In this document: in pieces, positions 35,301 to 46,500 of the stretch
Numbering within the stretch: the first letter of the stretch is position 1
Layout: each line of letters opens with the position of its first letter
Origin: Zygnema cylindricum
Taxonomy: Eukaryota > Streptophyta > Zygnematophyceae > Zygnematales > Zygnemataceae
DNA length: 64,000 nt
Assembly: GCA_037447655.1 (NCBI GenBank)
Contig: JBBHKE010002437.1
Span: forward strand, 1 to 64,000
Direction of reading: 5' to 3'
Made by a program: the position numbers and the translations under genes
The notes under the pieces: model-generated
Seen by the model: the letters and a program-made list of their open reading frames with translations, nothing else
What the model was told of the DNA's origin: nothing
Databases searched by the model: none

Positions 35301-36053
35301 ATGGCTGCAGTCGTTTTGGACGCCGTACAGACCTTCACTTATCTCTCCGACGCTGGCTCTCCCTTTCTCCTCTCTTCTTCCTTCCACTCTTTTCTCGTGT
35401 GTTGTTCTTCGTCTATCTCTTCCTCCATCTCTTCTCTCTCCACTTCCATGGACTCTCTCTCTCCCTCCTCCCACCCTACGGTCAAAGACGCCGCAGCTCC
35501 TCCCATCCCTCGGACCACCTCATATCCCCGTTTGACTCCAAAAACCATTCCATTAAAACACATTCACAGAAGAAGAAGGGTTGGAAGTGGAGGAGGAGGA
35601 GGAGATGACGACGACGGGGGATTTGGATCAGATGAAGGATTTGGAAGGTTTGGAGACTTTGGAGACGTTGCTGATTATGGAGGATTTGGAGGATTTGGAG
35701 GATTTGGAGGAGACGGAGGATCTTGGAATGGTGGAGGAGATGGATGGAGATGGAATTCATGGGGGGATAGCTGGAATGATGAGTGGAGGAGATCGAATCG
35801 GCAGAAGGATAGTGTCGCTGTCTTCATTTATCAGTTGGCGTGTTGGTTGTCTTTTACTGGATGTGTACATCATGTTCTAAGGAAGAGTGCCTTTGCAGAG
35901 AGGAGGAGAGGGAGAAGTGGAGGAGGAGGAGGAGAAGGAGATGGCGCCTCGGACGACGAAGGTTTGAGTGGAGGTGGTTTGGCTTTATGTGGAAGGCAGA
36001 TGCTTGTTGCTGCCAGTGGGAATGGAAATTTTAAAGAAGTGATTGCTTGTTGA
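35301..36053 (+). CDS. Glycine-rich protein with C-terminal hydrophobic segment, intronless
   Basis: A 250-codon open frame. I chose the ATG at 35301 because codons upstream are pure CT-repeat. Residues 1-70 are Ser/Leu-rich with few acidic residues, compatible with a targeting peptide. Next comes a Pro/Arg/Lys stretch (PRLTPKTIPLKHIHRRRRV). An Asp/Gly/Phe-rich region follows (GGGGGDDDDGGFGSDEGFG, then repeated GGFGGFGG) and a Trp/Gly stretch (GDGWRWNSWGDSWNDEW). Near residues 170-195 a hydrophobic segment (VAVFIYQLACWLSFTGCV) could span a membrane. The tail is again Gly/Ser-rich and ends FKEVIAC. The composition is non-repetitive enough at the ends to support coding. I do not recognise the family; a plastid or membrane location is a guess. 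Confidence 0.6.
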   Translation: MAAVVLDAVQTFTYLSDAGSPFLLSSSFHSFLVCCSSSISSSISSLSTSMDSLSPSSHPTVKDAAAPPIPRTTSYPRLTPKTIPLKHIHRRRRVGSGGGGGDDDDGGFGSDEGFGRFGDFGDVADYGGFGGFGGFGGDGGSWNGGGDGWRWNSWGDSWNDEWRRSNRQKDSVAVFIYQLACWLSFTGCVHHVLRKSAFAERRRGRSGGGGGEGDGASDDEGLSGGGLALCGRQMLVAASGNGNFKEVIAC

Positions 36054-38819
36054 AAAAAATTGACAGTGGTATTGATTTTTCATTCAATTCTCAAGACATT
36101 TATTGAGATTCTGTTTTCTGAAGATCTTCGAGGTCTGGTGATTTACTGATTCCGACTTGAAGATTCTGCATGAACATTCATATATATGGAAGTTTTGAAA
36201 CATACAAAGGTTGAATTCAAGGTGGAATCAATTAGAAAACCAGGATCAGAGGAGTTTATCTTTTGAAGATATTGTAAAAAAAATAAAATAAGATGAAGAT
36301 GAAAGATGAGTTGAAGATGAAGATGAAGGTGAAGGTGAAGATGAATTTGTACAGGCAAAAGAAAGGAGACTAGTTGGAAGAATAAAGGATGAAGACGTAA
36401 AGGAAGGAATGGTAGTTGTGTATAAGTCAACAAAGTTTGACAAAGTTGATGGAGTTGTTGCCTTCACTGTGCACAATTTAAAGGAGAAATTATGCGATTC
36501 TCGAATGTCGTTTCAATCTGAAGTTTCAATGTATAACTTTATTTCTATCAAAGTTTTATAGGGAAAATCTGACATAGGCTGTTAGGTTGTGCAGTGTTTT
36601 AAATTAGGAAGGGCTTTGCTGGTGGTCACCTTTGTGATGAGTTTGTTAAAAGTAAATTGACTGTTGTTCTGTTTTTTCAGATTGGGGTTGTTGTAGGTGT
36701 AAGTGACTTAAATAGGCCTTTTAAGGCTGTTGCCATTAATAGCTTTTTGTCACTTTCTGTCCCTCGGTAGAACTTTTAGCCCCCTGTATATAAATTTAGG
36801 GTTCTGTCACAATGTTTAAACGTTACAAAAATCACCTAACTTGTTAATATCAACTCAATCGTGGGGGAGATGTCTCTTTGCTTTATGATACATATGTAAA
36901 TATAACCAAAGCATTCCTCACTTTTGTGGCTCTTAAGCAATTATAGCTACATTTGAAAGTTGAAAGAAGTCAACAAGATGCTTGCTCCTAGTTGAAAGGA
37001 TATGTTATTCTGGAGGATTTTCCTATTTCTAAATGAGTTTTCATGTCTTGTGTTCTGCCTGACCTTTTTATTATCCGAGTCTGTACTTATTTTTTGTGTC
37101 CTGAGGTGACTTGTTTTTTTTATGTGGAAGTCCATATGGAAAGCTATTCGGTTGTGGTCTAATAACGCTTAACTGGTATCTGGATTGTTCACAAGAAAGA
37201 AAAATGACACACTGAACAATTCAGATTCCAGTAAAAATGTTTGAGACGCAAAAACTTGACCAGATATCCGGTTAAAAAACCTAATACTCGTTTGAGCTTG
37301 GTATTGCTCAGGAAAAACGTATGTTAGTCAAACATTGATGTTGTTTCTTGCATTTGTGTCTTCAACATGTACACATGGCGAAAATGGCAATTCATTTGTT
37401 GAAGAGCATTAGTAATGCTTGGCAAATCTCTCGAAATAGTCTCATGTCACACCCTGAATGTGAAAATCTTTTACCACAATTCAGATGTTGCTCTATGTTG
37501 ACATGAGAAAGCATCATTTCTCATACTTGTTCCTAAGGTGATTAAAAGCCAATTTCATTAGCGGACATTTCTACAATTTTGTAAATCTCAAGGATTTGAA
37601 GTCATAATACTCACTCATTTAAAACATCAGGCTACTACATTATGGTCGTTCGAGCCAACATGGACTCCGCAGCGCACAAACTTTTTATCTACTCGACTTG
37701 GCGAGGCTGAAGTGTATGAGCGATACAAGAACTTTTAGCTAAAAAACCCTTGTAAAACATGCAGCTCTAAGGCACATAATTGGATATACAATAGCCACCT
37801 CCTAATATACTGACCATAGCTTAAAAGTGTGAAGTGTATCATTTTATCTGGTTACCATGCATTACAGGCATAATACTCAGAAACCACATACAGTACGCAT
37901 ATAGTATAAAGACTACCACATATGGCGCTTGAACTCATTTTCACACTTTTGATCCGTGACACCAACCAAACATATATCTTTTGTTGCTTGTCCTCAGGGT
38001 GGTACGCCAAAAAGTAGGCCGAGGTGTCGGACTTGGTAAGTACAACAAATCTCTAACCAGAGGTAGACCAGAACCACAAAACCAGTCATAGTGCAGATGT
38101 GTCCTCGACACCCAAATATGCTCACAAGAGTCAAAAATTCTATTCAAATTTGTAGAGTAGCTCAAGGACATCTTAAAGAATCGGCCATATGAAGAGAACA
38201 AAATTTCATTAACTCACACTTGGCCGACGAAACAAAGGTCTCTAATGTTTCGAGTCAATAAGTACCATTTGGTCAGTCCTTGTCGAACTAAGATTACTAA
38301 AAGTCATGGATGACTGATAACGGCTTGCTTGAAATTCAGAGAATGGAGAAATAGTGAGTAGAGAGTTTCACATGGAGAATAGATTGACGTTTGACGTGAC
38401 GACAAAATATGAAATTTCGAATTTGCAAAATTACATTCGGTTTTTGTTTTAGTGAATAATTGCACACTCGCCGGAACGAAACCGGCCATGTTAGTAACTG
38501 CAAATTTGTGTTCGAGCATTAATTCAGAAACTTTTGATTTATCTGAAAAATCCACCCTAAAAGACGTGCCATGTGTTGGACTTATCCGAACGATAAAACA
38601 TAAAAATCTTCTTCCTTACCTGCTCAGTGACCTATAATTCCAAGGCTGATTAGTAAAAACCCTAGTACTTAGTCGAAACCACTTACTATCCAAAATGACT
38701 AAAGTACCTCGTGAATTAAATAATCCGATTTACAAAATAATCCTGCGAAAGTATACTAATGCGGAATTACCTCTACAAAGGATTAGCACCAATCAGAAGG
38801 CAGGTTTATTTTACTGAGG
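36054..38819. other. Gene-free stretch downstream of the glycine-rich gene
   Basis: 36290-36350 is a GAAGATGAAG minisatellite. It opens a frame (36313-36561) reading DEDEGEGEDEFVQ, then KERRLVGRIKDEDVKEGMVV, that lacks an upstream ATG or clear acceptor. It may be 3'UTR or an orphan exon. From 36562 to 38819 I see no gene. Confidence 0.4.
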
Positions 38820-39036
38820 CACCGTGAATCGCTATTAGTGTTAATGTTTTTTTTGCCACTTAAAACATCTTTTCTACGTGTACACTTGTCCGATTTTCAA
38901 TCTGAGACCGCCAATCGGAAGCTGAGAATTTAATCTTTCAATCGCAACCGTCAGATCCACAATCCGACATGTGTGTACGGAGAAAAGCTGTTTTAAGAGA
39001 AGAAAAAAACATTAGCCCTAATAGCGATTCACGGTG
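38820..39036 (+). mobile_element. CACCG-type MITE, short family, copy
   Basis: A 217-bp element starting CACCGTGAATCGCTATTAG and ending with the inverse ATAGCGATTCACGGTG, followed by TA (39037-39038). The left TA is mutated to GG. The interior aligns along its full length with 52386-52605 and, inverted, with 7936-8150. Confidence 0.85.
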
Positions 39037-39236
39037 TAGCGCACGGATGAACCCGTTTCCAATACGATGATGAAACTTTTGAACCGACGCATACCAAGAA
39101 GCCGATTTTGAAATATTTACCCGATATGCCGATATCGGTGCGCAATGTGATGCAATACGGCACTGGCCCGATATATCGCCGATATATCTGGTAAAACAAA
39201 TGCGATGCCGATACTGTGATATGGAGGATTTTTCAG

Positions 39237-39545
39237 GGGCTAGGAGAGAGGGAGGGACAGAGGGAAGAGGGGGGGGGTTCCAGGGGGGCGGGAGAGAGGG
39301 AAGGAGAGAGGGAGGTTGAAAACGAGGGAGTGAGGGAGGGATGGGAAGAGGGAGAGAGATGGTCGCGCTTTTATTCTCTTCTTTTCTTTTGGAGGGAGGG
39401 AAAGAGATAGAGAAGGAGGGAGGGAAGGGGGAAGGAGGCAGTGAAAGCGGGAGGGAGGGAGGGACGGAGGCAGGGAAAGAGGGAGGGATGGAGGCAGGGA
39501 AAGAGGGAGGGAGGGAGGGAGGAAGGGATAGGCAGAAGGAGAGGG
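39237..39545 (+). repeat. GGGA/GGGAGG purine tract
   Basis: About 300 bases of GGGAGGGA-type repeats with a short non-repetitive break near 39360-39395. ORFs on both strands are repeat translations. Between 39546 and 40531 no gene is seen; CGTAC/GTACGG words are frequent. Confidence 0.9.
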
Positions 39546-40531
39546 TCATGTTCCCCTCCTCCCTCTCCAGCGCATCGTCACATAGGGTCACGATTTTGAT
39601 GTTTATCCCATGCGATACGCGTGACCAAGCTCAGTTGGAATGTTATTTGAGTGACGTCATTCGTACGAAATCCTCAGCAACAGAATCTGCCCCCAACAGT
39701 TGTACGGCAAAAACAGAAAGCTACAGTATCGCGTACAGATTCTGTACTTTTTGAAACTCTTGGAAAAGTACAGGCACCTTGGAAAAGTACGTGATGACTT
39801 CATATACGACAGTTTTTTGGTCTCTTTTTTAGCCCGCCTTCACAAAATTTATTCTGACGGTCCGTACTGTACTTCTTAGATGTCAGGATTATGTACGAAA
39901 ATCCGTGACGCATAACGTTCGGGCAAGAAGCTCGAGACGAGAGATTCAAATTTCAAATTTACGGAAGGCGAAAATGCAGCTTTATGAAAAGCTTTAAGGG
40001 CCAGACTGCCAGATTTCTCTGAACAACTGTATCAAAAATGTGAAGGAAAACATTATCTATTTGACTATTTCCGTTCCATAGGACAAATAAAAGTTTGGAA
40101 ACGGCAATTTTTATTATTTTAAACTCTGGAATTGAAATCTGAGGCGGATTCGCATGAATGTTTCTGCGTCTGTTTCTGTGAAAAAGTAAAAAAACCTAAT
40201 GGCATTTCATAGCCAATCAAATTGTTCGGGCGGCCAATAAAGGCGGAGAATAGAAGCACGTAGTTCTGTCAAAGGATTGAATCAATATGTCGTTTGGTAC
40301 GCACGATGGTTCGATTCGTACAATTTTTAGTGCGAAACATCATTTTTCACTTTATGGAATTTCGTAGGTAGTTTCGCGCATGAAATTTGTATCTGATCAC
40401 CCTTTTACAAAACTCGTAGCTTCTAGAAAAACAGAAACATCGTACAAAATCACTGCAACCAGAAGCTCTCGTGTGAACTCACACTCACTCACTCACTCAG
40501 TCACTTTGAATTTCTGTACGGAGGTCACTCC

Positions 40532-43500
40532 ATGGCTGGGAAGCTGGCTGACAGCTGGCTTGTCGACATTGCCGATGACCTGGATTCTTATCTTGCTGAT
40601 GTGGCACGAAAAGCTGCCAGCTCAAACGATGGCGGGGCAGTGAAACTCAACTTCGCGGAAGGTTTGATTCTAAGATTCTTCCTTTTTAGGTGCCTTATTT
40701 CAAAACCTTACAAGCAAGTTTCGAATGCAGAAGTTATTATTTAACTGTTAACGTTCTTGTTTTTTTTTTTTTTTTTGACTTTTAAGATTTAAAGTCAACA
40801 ATGCAAATGAAGTGCCATGAACATCAGTTTATGTTTTTGTTTTGTTGGTTCAATTAATGCAAGTAACAATAGGTAGAAAAATACACCTTTTAGGTTCATT
40901 GTCAGATTTTTCTTTATTTCTAGAAACTGAAACATGTAAGGAAACGTCACATGAACAATGTAGTCTTGAAAAGGCTTAGATTGTTGCAATTTCTAACTGT
41001 AATCTTCAGCAAAACACATGGTAACCTTGACCTTTCATGTTTTCATCATTACTGCAATTTCAAACCTTAAACTCTTATAACACGCAACCGCTTTCGTGCA
41101 CCTTAACGTGGTTATAACTTGACCATAACCTTAACCCTAATCCTAGCCCTAATCCTAATCCTAATCCTAATCCTAATCCTAAAGCTAACCTGAACACTAA
41201 CCTTATCCCTAGCCTCAAACCTAGACCAAGCCCCTAGCACTACTCCTTGCCTCTAACCTTACATCTTATCCAACCCTTATTTTGAATTTAAACTCTAAAA
41301 AAGCCCTAAAAAAATCCTAAAATTCTCTAAAAAACCCTATAAAACTTTGAAATTGGCTCACAGCTGCTTGCTGCTGGCCTAATCACCTAGAAATCTCCTC
41401 TAATATTACCTCTAATTTCAACCCTAACTTTTAACTCGAACTTTAAGAACCCTAAAAAACTTTGAAATTGGCTCACAGATAGACCTGGCCGTTAGCTGCC
41501 TCTAACTTTACCCCAACCCAACCCTGATTTTGAAGTCAATCTCACAGCTGTTCTACTGCCGACCCTCGCCCCCTTGCCCTCTCCCCCTCTCCCCCCTCCC
41601 CCCCCCCCCCTTAAAACTTTGAACTGAAACTCACAGCTGCTCTACTGCTGGCGCGATCGGCCGTCGCATACGGACGAAAAGTGGAGCACCTTCTTTTTCT
41701 GGTGCGACAGGCGGCAAGGATGGGGAAGGAGAGAGACGAGGGAGGAGAGGAGGGAGGAGTTCAGGAAGAGACGGAGCAGGCGGAGGGTCGTGGGGGGCAG
41801 AAGGTTTTCGGGGAAATTTTGGAGGAGGAGTTTCTCAACTTTCTCAATATGTCTGGTCAGTGGACAATTCACTGAGGATTAATGTGTAATGAGAGTGTAG
41901 GGAGAGTGAGAGGTGGAGAGCGAGAGAATAGTGAGAGAGAGTGAAGACGGCTCTCGTGGGTTAACCGAATCTGAAGGGTCATTTCAAAGGTTACTGAGCG
42001 AAGATGGTTAGGTGTTGGTTTGGGTCAAGGGTTAGAGTTATGGGATGAAGGTTAAAGCTTATTTGTAGAGTAAGTTTGCGGTTAAGATTAGTGTTTCAGG
42101 GAAGTCATGTCGGTCCTCTCTTGTACAAACAGAATAATCAGAATACACAAAACCATAAAGAAAAGTCAGTCTTAAATCATTAGAAAATTTCTACTTTGCC
42201 AGAAAAACTTGCCGTTTTTATTCAATGTTTCGATGTTGACAACTTTTCTAGTGGATGTTGTGATAAATGAGAACTTATTCGGATTATTCAAAATAAAAAG
42301 TTGCCAAATGTCAATCAATTTGACCAAGGTTAACCAAAGTCAACTAAGTTAGTCAAAGTTAACCAAAATTCAACCAACTTCAACCAAATTCAACCAAAAG
42401 TTTCACCGAATGTAAACAAGTGTAAACCAAATTGAACAAAACGTAATGAGGTGTAACCCATTGCAATCCACTTTAATCAAACTACAACCAAATTGAAAGC
42501 CTCAGCAAATCAAACTGAAATGGGGAAAATTCAAGGATTCGAAGTCATCGAGAATTTTTGTTACTAACTTTTGTTGTAAAATTGCAGAGGCAACGACTAT
42601 TCAGCTCGATGAAAAAAACAACGATTCAATAATTAAGCATTCTGGGTGGAATAAGCGGACTCCTTCCATACTATTGACAGTGGAGGAGGATCTGCGAGAA
42701 ATGGAGAATTCTTTCGTGGTCGGTGGAGATCTTGCCTCTTATAAGGTGGGTTTTCTGGGGTATTAAGGATGTTTTAAAGAGTGTTTCTAGAGTTTGAAAC
42801 ATATTGACTTAGTTTTGTAGGTTTGTAATCTATAGGCTGTGGGTAATTCCCAGTTCTGTAAAATGCGGATGGTCTGTTTCGCTGCTCAAAAGTTAGATTG
42901 GATAAGAATAGATTTGTCAGAATAAAAACGTATATAATAATACATTTATTAAAGTAAAATCATTCAAAACCTGTTAAAATAGCTATTCTATTTGATTTGT
43001 TTTTTTTCTGTACCAGTACGCCTAACCGTCCATTGTCCACTAGGCTGTTCATTAAAAATGTTTTTTTTTCGGACTCCCTCTCCGCTTTCGTGTTTTGTTT
43101 CTCAGGCATATTATTTCTGCGATCTATACATGAATATCAGATCCCAATCTGGGATCGGGTTTTTTCTTTTCAATCCACACTAACTACGATGATCAGAAAA
43201 CACAATGTTTTTCTTAACCTTATCTCGTGTATTTCTTCCTTTTGGGTGGGCCACAGCTCTTCAGTTGCTCCATGCACCCTCCCTCCGGTGCCCTCCTCCT
43301 CCAATCGAGGGAGGGGGATAGTTTGGACGAGAGGTTGAATCCAGTCAAAAGTAGGCGAGGGAGTATCCCAATGGGAGAACTCTCACCCTCTCCCTCTTTC
43401 GAAGTGGTAGGAGGTGAATGGCAGAAATCGATAGATAGGACGAGGAGGTCGTCAGCGAAGAAGAGAGAGGAGAGTTTGAGAGGAGTGAGCATGGAAATAA

Positions 43501-46500
43501 GAGATGGTACTTTTGATACTATGGACGGGGAGGATTTCGGTGGAGATGATGGAAGGGGTGAGGAGGGAGGAGAAGGAGAAGGAGCAGGGATACATGGCGA
43601 CATGGATGGGTTGAATACGGAAGGAGAAAATTTTAGGGAGACAGGAGAGGTAGGAGACAAAATGAATACTGCGTCAGAGGTAAGAATAGGGGAGGAACAA
43701 AGGGAGGGAGGGGAGAAAAGAGGGGAGGATGGGCGAGAGGAGGGAGAAGAGTCTCCGAATGGGGGAGAGGAGGATGGAGATCCTGTGGAGGAAAAACAGC
43801 CATATGATCCTTACACCCCTTTAGACCCATACGACTCTGGAAATATTCAATTACATCCATTTAAAAAAGGTAGGCAAAAAAAAAGCTAAAATCCCATTTT
43901 GAATGCCCTTCAAGTTTCAAAACAAGATCAAAATGTAAAGTTTGAGTTGATTTACTTGAACTAAACCTAACTTGGTGTGGATAATCCACTATCGACTTAA
44001 ACCTTTGGAAATGAGGGTTTAACACTACTATTGAACTTTTAAAAGGCTTCAAAACCCTCTTTTTTGTTTAGTTCGTCAGTAAATTTGATCCCGTATATAT
44101 TATCCAGTCAAATATTGTTCTGGACATTGTTTTTTTTTTCTGTATTTTTTTTCGTTTGTTACCACTACTGTTGTTACCGCAAACACAAAGTTGTGTTACA
44201 AACCTGGTTCGGAGTTTATTTTACCTTTTTTTGTGAGCACGAACAATAAACATTGTTTGTTACAAATATCTTTGTTAGCCCAAACACAAAGTTGTGTTAG
44301 AAACATGGTTTACGGTTTTTTAAATCTTTTTGTGTGCGGTAATATTTTTGTTGTTAACGCAAGCACAATTTTGTGTTGCAAACATAGTTTAGGGTTTTTA
44401 TTTACTGTTTTTGTGAGCGTAATACTGAACGTTGTTCGTTACAAGAAATTATTGTTAGCGCAAACACAAATTTGAGTAATGAACCTGGTTGAGAGTTTAT
44501 TTTAACTATTTTTGTGAGCGCTAACAGTATAAAGTGTTATTTGGTTTTCTGCACAGTTAATCCACGGAAGATGAGACGAGGGTCAAAAATCGAATCAGAA
44601 TTTCTTTTATGTCCAGGAGCTTCCGTGTCAGGATGTACATTAACGAGTTTTGATTTATTACTAAAAACTCGAACAAAACAAGAAAAGGAGAACAATCGAG
44701 AAAAGAAATCCAAGGAAAGGACCAAAAGGGAGGTGTGTTTTGAAAATATCTGAAAGAATTACACCACTTTTGATATCGGTGCCTCTTGCCCTTCCCTTGT
44801 TCCTCACCCACCCATCTCTCCCGTCCTCCCTCCTCCCTTCCCTCCCTCCCTCTTTTCCTTTGCACATTACATTGTGTGAATGTGGTGCCAACCCTCCCCT
44901 CCCTTTTAGATCTTGGAATTTGGCAAGTACAAATTATGTGGGTAATTTTATTTTTTTTCGTTCCATCTTCTTGATATTCGCTCAATGTTGATAATTCAGT
45001 TTAATTTGGCCTCTTTGTTTCTGAATTGTTTTAGGAACAAAGTGCATTCGAGCCGCCCGGAGATGTTCCGAGAAACGAAGAGGATGAATCTGGACCATTG
45101 GATGAAGATGATGATCAAGATGGTGGTGGACTGGATGGTCTAGAGGACCAAATTGAGGTATATGTCCTCAAAATCACTGAAATGGCCAAAAAGGTTTTGA
45201 AGTTGAAGTGGAAGTTGAGAAGTTGAGAGACTGAGAAAGTAAAGGAAGTTGAGAAAGGTGAGAAAGCTGAGAAAGTTGAGAAGTTGGGAAGTCGAAGTTG
45301 AAGTTAGACTTGGAAATCGAAGGTCTAATGTAAGTTGAAAAGTCAAGAAGTCGAAATTGAGAAAGTGCAAATGCATATCCACAAGCTGAGAAAGTTCAGA
45401 AATTGAGAAGTCAAAGTCGAAGTTGAACTTTAAAAAGTAGAAAGGTGTAGGTGGGGAAGTCAAGAAGTTGAAGTTGAGGAGTGGAAATTGAAATTGAGAA
45501 GTTGAGGAAGTTGAGAAGTTGAGAAGTCGAAATCGGATTTGAATTCGAGTTGAGCTTGGAGCAATTTCAAGTTGAGGTCTATGTTATATATTTGAATTCC
45601 AAAAACATGAACATTAATACTATGATTGTTGATTTATTATGACAATCAGCAAATGAACCCGTTTAGATTGGCCACTATTAACTTTTAAACTTATGCCCCT
45701 CGCCACTATTAGGCTGGTCTCCAGTATGTGCAAACTATCTATTTAGTAACTTTTTAAAAATGATTTACGTGGATCTACTTAGTAGAACATGAGTTGGTAT
45801 GTAAATCATCAATCTAATCCAGGAGTATCACACCTAAAATAATGGAATGAGTATGTTTATAACGTTATAGACATGGCAACAAAAAACCACACTCATTTAT
45901 GGTGATGCGATTAAGGAGAACAATCTTTTAGAATTTTTCGTGGGTATTCTTGTTTTTTTTGCGTGATTTTGGGTTAAAAACTTGTTAACGCTTTGGCCCC
46001 AAAACTTGAAAAAGAAAGGCCCACAAAACATTTAACTTTTTTTTTCTGTTTTTTTTGTTTTTTTTGTTAAGATGATAAATTTGGGATCTCCAAAACTGAA
46101 TATGGACAAGGAGGCTCTTAGATTTGATATGAGAAACGAAGTTGAGAGAGATAGAGAGATGAGTGAGAGAGATGAGATGGGATGTTTTAATTTAAATAAC
46201 GAAGAGGAGAAGGAATCGTGGGATCAACTAAACCAGAATTTGACAGGAGATTTTCAAGACGACGATGTAAGTTAAAGTGCTTGTAATTTTGGAATTTTAT
46301 CTTCGATTTGCTTTATTCATTTTTTTTATTACTTTTCATGGTTTGTATCGTTAAACTGTTGTTCTTTCTTATGGTTTTGTTTAGCATTTTTTGTTTGTTT
46401 GTTCAAAGATTAGCTGTTTACTTATAAGTTATTTAAATCAAATTGACAAAGGCTGTGGCTGGTCTGAAGAAATTATACCACCTGTTGAAATGTCTCTCTC

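Noticed and set aside
41100-41215. Telomere-like CCCTAA/CCTAAT repeat as a true interstitial telomere
   Set aside because: Too short and degenerate, and located inside an intron; treated as an intronic minisatellite.
43227-43256. Upstream extension of the large CAP-H2 exon 4 frame to a GTG
   Set aside because: The stretch holds the intron's pyrimidine tract and CAG acceptor at 43256, and the previous exon ends in matching phase, so it is intron.
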